A stretch of DNA of 34,598 nt, taken from the NCBI GenBank assembly GCA_019351955.1, contig JABBOE010000003.1:1-34598 (forward strand). The letters run 5' to 3'. Under the pieces are notes generated by a model. That model did not search any database. It saw only the letters and a list, made by a program, of their open reading frames with translations, and had not been told where the DNA came from. Made by a program: the position numbers and the translations under genes. Within the stretch, counting starts at the first letter, position 1; each line of letters begins with the position of its first letter. Below, piece after piece: positions 1 through 8,317 of the stretch. The DNA is from Pseudomonadota bacterium (GTDB taxonomy: Bacteria; Pseudomonadota; Gammaproteobacteria; Burkholderiales; Burkholderiaceae_C).

Positions 1-10
1 CTTCCGATCT
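1..10. other. Probable Illumina adapter remnant
   Basis: The window opens with CTTCCGATCT, identical to the last ten bases of the common Illumina adapter ending GCTCTTCCGATCT. A ten-base exact match at position 1 is unlikely by chance. I read it as untrimmed adapter at a contig end. Confidence 0.75.
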
Positions 11-680
11 CGGCCGGGCGGCGCCTGCCTGCGCGCAGGGCGACCTGCTCGGCCTGCTCGACCGCGTCCGCCTCCTCGGCGGGCACGGACTCTTCGCGGA
101 TGCGGCACTTGCCCGCCAGCCGACGCGCCAGCGCCACAGCCTGCGCCTGCAGATCGGTCGCCACCACCTCGTCCACCAGGCGCAGGTCGCGTGCCACGTC
201 GGCCGTGATGCGCTCGCCGCTACACACCATCTGGATCGCGCGGAGCCAACCGGTACGGCGCGGCAGGCGTTGCGTGCCGCCCGCTCCGGGAATGATGCCC
301 AGCGTGACCTCTGGCAGGCCCAGCACCGTGCCTGCGAGCGCGATGCGCGCATCGCAGGCCAGGGCAAGTTCGAGGCCGCCGCCCAGCACAGCGCCGTGCA
401 GCGCCCCCACCACCGGCTTGGCACAGGCTTCAATAGCGGCCAGCACGTCCGGCAGTTGCGGATCTTGCAACGGCTGACCGAATTCACGCAGATCCGAGCC
501 GGCCATGAAGGTGCTCCCGGCACCGATGATGACGCCTGCGCGCATTGTGGGCTCGGCTGCCAGCTGTGCGATCGCGTCCTTCAGTCCCTGGCGCACGTCA
601 ATCGATCCGGCGTTGATGGGCGGATTGTTGATTTCGATCAGCAGCACATCGCCAATCGCTTCGGTATGAACTTGGGTCAT
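1..680 (-). CDS. Enoyl-CoA hydratase domain of a FadB-type beta-oxidation protein, 3' end cut by window edge
   Basis: The frame is open from an ATG at 680 to the left edge, giving about 226 residues. It shows the crotonase fold: an oxyanion/CoA-binding stretch GAGSTFMAGSDLREFG, a Gly-rich LGGGLELALAC with the first catalytic Glu, and GLPEVTLGIIPGAGGTQRLP with the second. This motif style is typical of the N-terminal half of bifunctional enoyl-CoA hydratase/3-hydroxyacyl-CoA dehydrogenases, so a dehydrogenase domain probably lay beyond the edge; this is inference. In the family the domain hydrates trans-2-enoyl-CoA in the cytoplasm. Its ATG overlaps the TGA of the upstream chimeric remnant (ATGA), which points to former translational coupling with an oxidoreductase gene. 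The last ten plus-strand bases look like sequencing adapter, so true sequence probably starts at 11. Confidence 0.88.
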   Translation of the reverse strand, partial: MTQVHTEAIGDVLLIEINNPPINAGSIDVRQGLKDAIAQLAAEPTMRAGVIIGAGSTFMAGSDLREFGQPLQDPQLPDVLAAIEACAKPVVGALHGAVLGGGLELALACDARIALAGTVLGLPEVTLGIIPGAGGTQRLPRRTGWLRAIQMVCSGERITADVARDLRLVDEVVATDLQAQAVALARRLAGKCRIREESVPAEEADAVEQAEQVALRAGRRRPAEIG

Positions 681-865
681 GGAGAAATCCAGTGTGGAAA
701 AACTCCTTCGATGCGCAAGACCACCTTGCCGAACTGCGCACCCGACTCCAGGCGGTCCAACGCGGCGTGTCCATGGTCGAGCGCGTATTCGCTGTCGATC
801 ACGGGTCGGAGGGTGGCGCCCTTGATGGTGGCGTTGTCGTGTTCGGCAATGACGAGTGCGGTCAT
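677..865 (-). pseudogene. Deletion chimera: start of etfA joined to the tail of a quinone/zinc-type oxidoreductase
   Basis: The 62-codon frame starts MTALVIAEHDNATIKGATL, which looks like the N-terminus of electron-transfer flavoprotein alpha subunit. It sits 34 nt after the etfB stop, exactly where etfA is expected. From about residue 20 it changes to RPVIDSEYALDHGHAALDRL and then a VGKIVL-like SGAQFGKVVLRIEG, the usual C-terminal end of NADPH:quinone reductase/MDR-family proteins. The join lies near 800-812. The family length of EtfA is about 310 residues, so nearly all of it is gone, including the FAD domain; most of the oxidoreductase is gone too. The product is unlikely to work. The stop overlaps the next gene start (ATGA). 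A misassembly could give the same picture. Confidence 0.75.
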
Positions 866-899
866 GTTCTGTGTTCCAGTGTTCGGTTTGGTTTCCGGC

Positions 900-1649
900 T
901 CAGATGACTTTTGCCTCGCTTTTCAGCTTCTCGACCATGGCAGCCACGTCGGGCACCATGACACCGGCCGTGCGCTTTGGTGGCTCGGTGACTTTCAGGG
1001 TCTTGAGGTGCGGAGTCACGTCCACACCGAGGTCTTCGGGCTTGACGGTGTCCAGCGGCTTCTTCTTGGCCTTCATGATGTTGGGCAGCGTCACATAACG
1101 CGGCTCATTCAGGCGCAAGTCGGTGGTGACGATGGCCGGCAGGGAAAGCCTCAGGGTTTCCAGGCCGCCGTCGACTTCGCGGGTCACGTTCACTGCGCCG
1201 TCGGCCACCTCGACCTTTGAGGCGAACGTGCCCTGCGGTAAACCGGCCAGCGCGGCCAGCATTTGGCCGGTCTGGTTGCAGTCGTCGTCGATGGCCTGCT
1301 TGCCCAGGATCACGAGACCGGGCTGTTCCTTGTCCGCCAAAGCCTTGAGAAGCTTGGCCACGGCCAGGGGCTGGAGCTCTTCGGCGGTCTCCATCCGGAT
1401 GGCGCGGTCGGCACCGATGGCCATGGCCGTGCGCAGCGTTTCCTGGCACTGCGCCACGCCGCAGGAGACCGCGATGACCTCGGTGGCCACGCCTTTTTCC
1501 TTCACGCGCACTGCTTCTTCCACCGCAATCTCGTCAAACGGATTCATGCTCATCTTCAGGTTGGCCAAGTCCATGCCGGACTGGTCGGCCTTGACGCGCA
1601 CCTTGACGTTGTAGTCCACCACGCGCTTGACGGGAACGATGATTTTCAT
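900..1649 (-). CDS. etfB: Electron transfer flavoprotein, beta subunit
   Basis: The protein is 249 residues, the normal length for EtfB, starting [20 protein letters not shown]. It carries the AMP/adenine-nucleotide site region ([20 protein letters not shown], residues about 119-138) and the conserved [16 protein letters not shown] near residue 180. With EtfA it forms a heterodimer that takes electrons from acyl-CoA dehydrogenases and passes them to ETF:quinone oxidoreductase. The frame is open upstream to 1928, but the ATG at 1649 matches the family N-terminus and lies 14 nt after the gcdH stop, so I chose it. The partner gene etfA is reduced to a short remnant downstream, so this subunit needs an EtfA encoded elsewhere or is on its way to decay. 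Confidence 0.95.
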   Translation of the reverse strand: MKIIVPVKRVVDYNVKVRVKADQSGMDLANLKMSMNPFDEIAVEEAVRVKEKGVATEVIAVSCGVAQCQETLRTAMAIGADRAIRMETAEELQPLAVAKLLKALADKEQPGLVILGKQAIDDDCNQTGQMLAALAGLPQGTFASKVEVADGAVNVTREVDGGLETLRLSLPAIVTTDLRLNEPRYVTLPNIMKAKKKPLDTVKPEDLGVDVTPHLKTLKVTEPPKRTAGVMVPDVAAMVEKLKSEAKVI

Positions 1650-1663
1650 GGTCAGGCCGCCCT

Positions 1664-2857
<1,194 letters not shown>

Positions 2858-2905
2858 GAAATGTCCTTGGTTGACGTTTGAAGTGACGCGGGCTATGGGC
2901 TGCCA

Positions 2906-3395
2906 TCAATCGGCGCGCAGAAGCTCCCGACCGATGATGAGTTGCTGGACCTGCGTGGTGCCTTCGTACAGGCGCAGCAGGCGCGCATCGTGGTAGAAGC
3001 GTTCCACTGGGTATTCGTTAATGTATCCGGCGCCGCCGTGAATCTGCACGCCGCGGTCGGCCACGCGGCCCACCATCTCGGTGGCGAAGAGCTTGGCACA
3101 GGACACGCGCATCGAGACGTCCGGATCGGATACACAGGCCGGCTTGCCGACGAAGCGCTGAGCGACGTCCTTCACCAGCGACCAGTCAGCAGCTCGGCTT
3201 GGCTGTCGCCCAGCATGGCCTGGATCAGTTGGAACTGGCCAATCGCTTTGCCAAACTGCTTGCGGTCACGCGCATAGCGCCGTGATTCGTCCAGGATGCG
3301 CGACCCCCATGCCGCACGACACCGCTGCAATGTTGAGGCGGCCGCGGTCCGGCACCTTTATCGCCCTCTTGAACACATGCTCGCGCATTCCCCTT
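2906..3395 (-). pseudogene. Acyl-CoA dehydrogenase, decayed C-terminal remnant
   Basis: Three pieces in different frames rebuild the C-terminal part of an acyl-CoA dehydrogenase. The first, near 3390-3300, reads MREHVFKRAIKVPDRGRLNI. The second, near 3300-3180, reads RILDESRRYARDRKQFGKAI and runs into a stop. The third, near 3177-2906, contains VADRGVQIHGGAGYINEYPV and YEGTTQVQQLIIGRELL. Indels therefore lie near 3297-3302 and near 3180. The N-terminal half, with the substrate pocket, is missing. The third piece ends with the family's normal C-terminus. It lies between the decayed acyl-CoA synthetase and gcdH, suggesting a former catabolic operon. The specific substrate cannot be told. Confidence 0.85.
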
Positions 3396-3419
3396 CCTAG
3401 CCCGGCCTGACGCGCAGCG

Positions 3420-4738
3420 TCACTTAGGCAAAGCCAACCGGCGAGTGCGTGGCAGGTCGGCAACGAAGACCACTTGGGCTGGCCAAAATGCCCCGCCCAA
3501 CCCTTCGACCACGGCGGCCGAAAGGCTTTTGGCTGCGGCATCCATCTCGATACCTGGGCGCGGCACGCAAACGCAGACCACCGCAGTACCTTTGACGGCA
3601 TGCGGCATGCCGATCGCTGCTGCGTCGAGCACGAGGCCGGGGGCCATCAGCAGCGCCTCGATTTCGAAGGGACCGGTGCGCTTGCCCGCGATCTTGAGCG
3701 TGTCGTCAGAACGGCCGTGCAAATACCACAGGCCGTCAGCGTCGCGGCTGGCGAAGTCGCCGTGCACTCACAGGTTGGGCAGGCGTGGCCAGTAGCTTTG
3801 AAGGTAGCGTTCCCGGTCGTGCCACAAACCACGCGTGAGCCCGATGCTGGGGCTGCGCATCACCAGCTCGCCCATCCCATTGGGACCGACGCTGTTGCCT
3901 TCAGCATCGACCACGTCGGCGCCGGTGCCGGGCACGGGTCCTGCAAAGGCGCAGGGCTTGAGCGGATGAATCACCGTGCCCGTCAGGATGCCGCCAATCG
4001 CGGTTCCTCCGGAATAGTTGAGCAGCGGGACTCGCCGCCGCCCAACCTGCTCGAAGGTCCAGTGCCAGGCTTCGGGCGTCCAGGGCTCGCCGGTGGAGAC
4101 GATGACACGCAGCGACGTGAGATCAATGTCTCGGATGGCGTCACCCCCAAGCGACATCGACAGACGTGCCACGGTGGGTGCAAGACCGAGGTAGGTGACG
4201 CGATGACGCTCAATGAGGCGCCACAGGCGATCAGCCTGCGGGAAATTGGGGCGCCCTCTGCCAGAACCACCGTGGCACCGACATGCAGCCCGCCAAAGAC
4301 CAGGATCGGACCAATCAGCCAACCCATGTCCGACATCCACAAGAAGCGGTCTTCGGGCTTGAGATCCATGCAGATCGAAAGATCCAGCGCCGTCTTGACC
4401 GGGAAGCCGCAATGCGTATGCACCAGTCCCTTCGGCTTGCCGCTGGTTCCTGATGTGAATATCAGCAGGATCGGATCGTCGGCTGGCATGTGTTCCGTTG
4501 GCACGGCCATGCAATCCTCAGGCGCGCCGGCAGCGAGCTCATCCCACCAGTGATCACGTTCGTCTGTCCATCCATGCTCGGTGGCGAGATGGCTCAGGAC
4601 CACGACGTGACGCACACCGGGACAATGGAGCAGCGCCTCGTCGGCGACTGCCTTGGCGCCGACCGGCTTGCCACGCCGCAAGGAACCGTCGACCGTGATC
4701 AGCGCCTTGGCCTGGCCATCATTCAGGCGCTGGGCGAT
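3420..4738 (-). pseudogene. Acyl-CoA synthetase (AMP-forming, acetyl-CoA synthetase-like), inactivated
   Basis: Two frames join into an ANL-family adenylating enzyme. The upstream frame contains the P-loop LLIFTSGTSGKPKGLVHTH and MSDMGWLIGP. The downstream frame continues from NFPQADRLWRLIERHRVTYL to LLNYSGGTAIGGILTGTVI, HGRSDDTLKIAGKRTGPFE and LPRTRR. A one-base loss in the G run at 4248-4251 explains the frame change. The TGA at 3768-3770 replaces the Trp expected before VHGDFASRDADG, so there is also a nonsense mutation. The N-terminus is absent beyond about 4738, and the catalytic C-terminal Lys region after LPRTR is replaced by unrelated sequence. The family joins short acids to CoA using ATP. 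The substrate is unknown. Confidence 0.88.
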
Positions 4739-4927
4739 GGTGCAGCACGGCGTGGATCAAGTCCTCGCGGATTCGGAACGGGATCGCGATCGAAAGCGAT
4801 CGAAAGCGCACGATGTGCCTGCAGTCCAAGATTCAGCCAGGGTCGAAACGGCCCGAAGTCACGCCCATGCAGGCCACGCTCAGTCTGGACGGCAGCAAGG
4901 CCGTCCAGCTCCGGTGGGCGACGTGGG

Positions 4928-4963
4928 AAACCCCCGCCACAACGCCGCGCGTTGACAGGCGGG
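4928..4963 (-). terminator. Rho-independent terminator of icd
   Basis: Read on the minus strand just after the icd stop, CCCGCC (outer arm) and CAACGC (inner arm) pair with GCGTTG and GGCGGG around a GCG loop, with a few unpaired bases between the arms. This is followed by GGGTTT. The T run is short, so strength is uncertain. Confidence 0.55.
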
Positions 4964-4977
4964 AGCGTTCGCGCTTG

Positions 4978-6231
4978 CTACATATGGTCGATCATCACCT
5001 GCCCGAACCCAGAGCACGACACTTGGGTTGCGCCCGGCATCAGTCGGGCGAAGTCATACGTGACATGCTTGGACTGAATGGCTCGCTCCATCGCCGCGAC
5101 GATGCAGTCCGCTGCCTCCACCCACCCCATGTGGCGCAGCATCATCTCGGCGGAAAGAATTTCCGAACCCGGGTTGACATAGTCCTTGCCGGCGTATTTT
5201 GGCGCCGTGCCATGTGTGGCCTCGAACATGGCTACCGTATCTGACAGGTTTGCACCCGGCGCGATGCCGATGCCCCCCACCTGCGCAGCCAAGGCGTCGG
5301 AGATGTAGTCACCATTGAGGTTGAGCGTCGCGATCACGTCGTATTCGGCCGGTCGCAAGATAATCTGCTGCAAAAAGGCGTCGGCGATCATGTCCTTGAC
5401 AACGATCTCTTGCCCCGTCTTCGGGCTCTTGAAGCTGCACCACGGCCCGCCATCCACGAGCTGCGCACCAAACTCCCGCTGCGCGAGAGCGTAGCCCCAG
5501 TCACGGAACCCTCCCTCGGTGAATTTCATGATGTTGCCCTTGTGCACGAGTGTCACCGACTTGCGCCCATTGTCGATGGCGTACTGAATCGCCTTGCGTA
5601 CCAGACGCTCGGTTCCTTCGCGTGACACCGGCTTGATACCGATCCCCGAGGTGGCTGGAAACCGGATTTTCTTCACCCCCATATCGTGGATCAGAAAATC
5701 GATGATCTTTTTTGCCCCTTCGGACTCGGCCTGCCATTCAATCCCGGCGTAAATGTCTTCCGAATTCTCCCGGAAGATCACCATGTCCACCTTTTCCGGC
5801 TCCTTCACAGGCGAAGGCACCCCTTGGAAATACCGTACCGGCCGCAGGCACACGTACAGGTCGAGTTCCTGCCGAAGCGCGACGTTGAGCGAACGGATCC
5901 CGCCACCGACAGGGGTGGTCAGCGGCCCCTTGATCGACACCACGAAATCCTTCAACGCCTGCATGGTCTCTTCCGGCAACCAAACATCAGGACCATAAAC
6001 GCGTGTGGCCTTCTCCCCAGCGTAGAGCTCCATCCAGGAGATTTTGCGTTTGCCGCCATAGGCTTTGGCAACGGCCGCATCCACCACCTTGAGCATCACG
6101 GGGGTGATATCGGCGCCAGTGCCGTCTCCTTCGATAAAGGGAACGATCGGGTGGTCCGGCACGCTGATCGATTGATCGGCCGCAACGGTGATGCGCTGCC
6201 CTTCAGCGGGCACGCGAATATGTTGGTACAT
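4978..6231 (-). CDS. icd: Isocitrate dehydrogenase, NADP-dependent
   Basis: The 417-residue protein matches the size of the E. coli-type dimeric enzyme and converts isocitrate to 2-oxoglutarate and CO2 in the TCA cycle. Visible marks are [14 protein letters not shown] near residue 31, [20 protein letters not shown] with Ser114 aligned to the E. coli Ser113 that AceK phosphorylates, [28 protein letters not shown], and HGTAPKYAG with the Lys-Tyr pair associated with NADP preference. The ORF is intact and the C-terminus ([10 protein letters not shown]) is normal. It stands alone, divergent from the small secreted protein gene, with its own terminator and an ATAAGAC repeat upstream that may be an operator. 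Confidence 0.97.
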   Translation of the reverse strand: MYQHIRVPAEGQRITVAADQSISVPDHPIVPFIEGDGTGADITPVMLKVVDAAVAKAYGGKRKISWMELYAGEKATRVYGPDVWLPEETMQALKDFVVSIKGPLTTPVGGGIRSLNVALRQELDLYVCLRPVRYFQGVPSPVKEPEKVDMVIFRENSEDIYAGIEWQAESEGAKKIIDFLIHDMGVKKIRFPATSGIGIKPVSREGTERLVRKAIQYAIDNGRKSVTLVHKGNIMKFTEGGFRDWGYALAQREFGAQLVDGGPWCSFKSPKTGQEIVVKDMIADAFLQQIILRPAEYDVIATLNLNGDYISDALAAQVGGIGIAPGANLSDTVAMFEATHGTAPKYAGKDYVNPGSEILSAEMMLRHMGWVEAADCIVAAMERAIQSKHVTYDFARLMPGATQVSCSGFGQVMIDHM

Positions 6232-6288
6232 GTGGATCTCCGGGGTTTGAACCGTGCCATTCTAGACCGCCTGCGGGGAATCGACGAT

Positions 6289-6309
6289 GTCTTTTATAAG
6301 ACATAAGAC
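6289..6309. promoter_or_regulatory. Operator-like inverted/direct repeat upstream of icd
   Basis: GTCTT (6289-6293) and AAGAC (6298-6302) form an inverted repeat around TTAT, and ATAAGAC occurs twice in tandem at 6296-6302 and 6303-6309. It lies about 58-78 nt upstream of the icd start in the divergent intergenic region, in an AT-rich patch. I infer a transcription factor site; similar TCTTATAAGA-like palindromes are, from memory, predicted for GntR-type regulators of central metabolism in betaproteobacteria, but I cannot verify this. Confidence 0.4.
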
Positions 6310-6489
6310 TGATCCAAGTCATGATTTCTACCGAGCAACACAACTCCGACGCCGCCGGTGCGGCCGGCTGCTCGCACATCCAATGCGCAGGCTCAATGCG
6401 TGCCGGGCGCGTCAACCGAAATTCAGGCAGCCGCGTTACAGGAAGCGATCCTCTCGGATCACATTCAAATTCACAATGAAAGGTTAGTC

Positions 6490-6705
6490 ATGAAGAAGAT
6501 TCTCGCCGCCGTGTTCGCCATGTTCTTCGCCTCCGCCGTGATGGCCCAGGCTGCCCCCGAGGCCTCCAAGCCTGCCGCGGCTGCCAAGCCTGCCGCGCAC
6601 AAGGTTGTGAAGCATCACAAGAAGATCGAGCACAAGAAGCGCGTCGAAAAGAAGATGGAAAAGAAGGTTGAGAAGAAGGCCGAAGCAGCTCCCGCCGCCA
6701 AGTAA
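6490..6705 (+). CDS. Small secreted Lys/Ala-rich protein (acid-shock-protein-like composition)
   Basis: The 71-residue product starts MKKILAAVFAMFFASAVMAQ, a clear Sec signal peptide with a likely cut after the AxA-type MAQ/AA region (about residue 19-21). The mature part is almost only Ala, Pro, Lys, His and Glu, with a highly basic KHHKKIEHKKRVEKKMEKK segment around residues 44-62. It should be exported, disordered and strongly cationic. I chose the ATG at 6490 because of the signal peptide and the GAAAGG ribosome-binding site about 9 nt upstream; the frame is open further upstream but without sense. The composition resembles enterobacterial Asr acid-shock proteins, but similarity of composition is not proof of homology. 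It is a single-gene unit, closed by a strong terminator. Confidence 0.85.
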   Translation: MKKILAAVFAMFFASAVMAQAAPEASKPAAAAKPAAHKVVKHHKKIEHKKRVEKKMEKKVEKKAEAAPAAK

Positions 6706-6753
6706 TCAACCGTCTGTCTAGCGGTCCAGGGCGGGCGTGTTCCAGCCCGGACT

Positions 6754-6785
6754 CCACGAGGCGCCTTCGGGCGCCTCGTGGCATT
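6754..6785 (+). terminator. Strong hairpin terminator after the small secreted protein gene
   Basis: CCACGAGGCGCC (6754-6765) pairs perfectly with GGCGCCTCGTGG (6770-6781) around a TTCG tetraloop closed by C-G, followed by a short T-containing tail (CATTTG). The stem is 12 bp. The poor T tract leaves open a role as an mRNA-stabilising 3' hairpin. Confidence 0.75.
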
Positions 6786-6866
6786 TGCGTCAAAGCGGTA
6801 CGTCGCCTCCGCCGCATTTGCCGGATAATTGAGCGCGTTTTGAACACGCCTACATCCATCAACCCA

Positions 6867-7334
6867 ATGAATCTGCGACCCGCTCCTGTGTGGCGCGTCG
6901 TGCTGACGGTCATGCTGACTGCAGCAGCGCCCTTTTCCCAAGCGCAACTCGCTGTGCTTCCGCAAACCACGCTGCAAGCCGGCATGCAACTCATCCAGGC
7001 CGAAGTGGCCAGTACGTCCGAAGAGCGTGAAACCGGCCTCATGTTTCGCCGCGAACTCAGTGGCAACCATGGCATGCTCTTCGTCTTTGAGGACGATCGC
7101 CCGGTCTGCATGTGGATGAAAAACACGCTGATTCCGCTGACGGTGGCATTCATCGACGACCACGGCACCATCGCGAATACCGCCGACATGCAGCCGCAAA
7201 CCCTAGACAGCCACTGTGCTGTGCAAAACGTGCGATTCGCGCTGGAAATGCCCTTCGGCTGGTTCGCCAAACGCGGCATCAAGCCCGGTTTCACACTGCG
7301 CGGCGCGCCGTTCGGCAGCGCCGCCGCGAAATAG
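6867..7334 (+). CDS. DUF192 family exported protein
   Basis: The protein is 155 residues from the ATG at 6867. An in-frame TTG at 6840 would add nine residues, but the ATG places the signal peptide (MNLRPAPVWRVVLTVMLTAA, cleavage after AQA-like FSQAQ) normally. The body has the DUF192 pattern: ERETGLMFRRELSGNHGMLF, VCMWMKNTLIPLTVAFID and MQPQTLDSH. DUF192 proteins are small beta-barrel proteins, often periplasmic, with no firmly assigned biochemical role. It follows the terminator of the small secreted protein by about 80 nt and stands alone before the repeat region. Family call is firm, function unknown. Confidence 0.88.
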   Translation: MNLRPAPVWRVVLTVMLTAAAPFSQAQLAVLPQTTLQAGMQLIQAEVASTSEERETGLMFRRELSGNHGMLFVFEDDRPVCMWMKNTLIPLTVAFIDDHGTIANTADMQPQTLDSHCAVQNVRFALEMPFGWFAKRGIKPGFTLRGAPFGSAAAK

Positions 7335-7414
7335 CAGGCAAAAAGAGAAGCGCAGGACCGAACCGCGCCGCGCGCCTTGTCCTAGCGTTTCCTTGCTAGA
7401 CGTCCTCTTCGCCC

Positions 7415-7682
7415 TTGGCCTGCGGCCACCGCTTTGGTGCACGCAGGACAGAGATGCCTGCGGGGCTCACCGCGGTATCGAGCCGGGATGAGCCCGCTTC
7501 GGTGGGTTCGTGCCGCTGGAGGCATGGCGATCCCGCGCACTTCACAGTCGACTCGGGCGTGTGCCGCCCTTAAAAAACAGGCCTGATAAGCGGCATCAAG
7601 CAAACCGGGCGCAAGCCCCAACGGGATGCCCGTGGCATCCGCGCGATCCTTTCCTGCCCTGAACGGCGGGGCTTGTCCCGCA
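7415..7682 (+). repeat. Dispersed intergenic repeat, copy 1
   Basis: This stretch aligns along nearly its whole length with 34200-34463 in the same orientation, with clear substitutions and few gaps. Shared blocks include CCTGCGG.GCTCACC, ATCGAGCC.GGATGAG, GCTTCGGTGG, GGCATGGC, GCAAGCCCCA and GGATGCC.GTGGCATCC. The right end holds a hairpin GGATGCC-CGT-GGCATCC (7625-7640), flanked by AAGCCCC and GGGGCTT arms. On the minus strand it encodes short tails such as AGISVLRAPKRWPQAKGEED that remind me of TnpB C-termini, so an IS200/IS605-derived remnant or MITE is a possible origin. It abuts the sodB 3' end and may terminate its transcript. Confidence 0.7.
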
Positions 7683-7687
7683 TCCGG

Positions 7688-8272
7688 TCAGCCGAAGTTG
7701 CTCTGCGCGAAGGACCAGTTAACCAAGTGGTTCAGATACGTTGAGACGAAGTCCGGGCGGCGATTGCGGAAGTCGATGTAATAGGCATGCTCCCACACGT
7801 CCACGGTCAACAGCGGCTTGTCGGCCGTCGTCAGCGGCGTCGCGCCATTGCTGGTATTGACGATGTCCAACGACCCGTCGGGCTTCTTCACGAGCCACGT
7901 CCAGCCCGAGCCGAAATTGCCCACCGCCGACTTTTGAAACGCCTCCTTGAAGGCCGAAAAACCACCCCATTTGGCGTTGATGGCGGCCAGCAACGCTCCG
8001 CCAGGCTCGCCGCCACCCTGGGGGCTCAGGCAATGCCAGAAGAACGTGTGATTCCAGACCTGGGCCGCATTGTTGAAAACGCCGCCCGCCGGCGCCTTGC
8101 GGATGATTTCTTCCAGACTGAGTGGTTCAAATTCGGTGCCCTTGATCAAGTTGTTAAGGTTTGTGACGTATGCCTGGTGGTGCTTGCCGTGGTGATATTC
8201 CAGGGTTTCGCGCGACATGTGCGGCGCCAGCGCATCCAGAGTAAACGGCAGTGCGGGGAGTTGGTGTTCCAT
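7688..8272 (-). CDS. sodB: Superoxide dismutase, Fe type
   Basis: The 194-residue cytoplasmic enzyme turns superoxide into oxygen and hydrogen peroxide. The four metal ligands are visible: His27 (YHHGKHH), His75 (NHTFFW), Asp158 and His162 (DVWEHAYY). Gln71 in [11 protein letters not shown] is the second-sphere Gln placed as in iron enzymes, and the length and N-terminus ([20 protein letters not shown]) are those of SodB. The gene lies 45 nt downstream of xseA on the same strand, so the two may share a transcript. The dispersed repeat begins right after its stop. Confidence 0.96.
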   Translation of the reverse strand: MEHQLPALPFTLDALAPHMSRETLEYHHGKHHQAYVTNLNNLIKGTEFEPLSLEEIIRKAPAGGVFNNAAQVWNHTFFWHCLSPQGGGEPGGALLAAINAKWGGFSAFKEAFQKSAVGNFGSGWTWLVKKPDGSLDIVNTSNGATPLTTADKPLLTVDVWEHAYYIDFRNRRPDFVSTYLNHLVNWSFAQSNFG

Positions 8273-8317
8273 GGGATGGCCTTCCTTTCTTGAACGAAGC
8301 GATTCGAACCGCCGATT

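Noticed and set aside
4885-4908. Perfect inverted repeat CTGGACGGC-AGCAAG-GCCGTCCAG as a terminator
   Set aside because: It has no T run on either strand, and a better candidate for icd lies closer to its stop at 4928-4963. It may still be a protein site.
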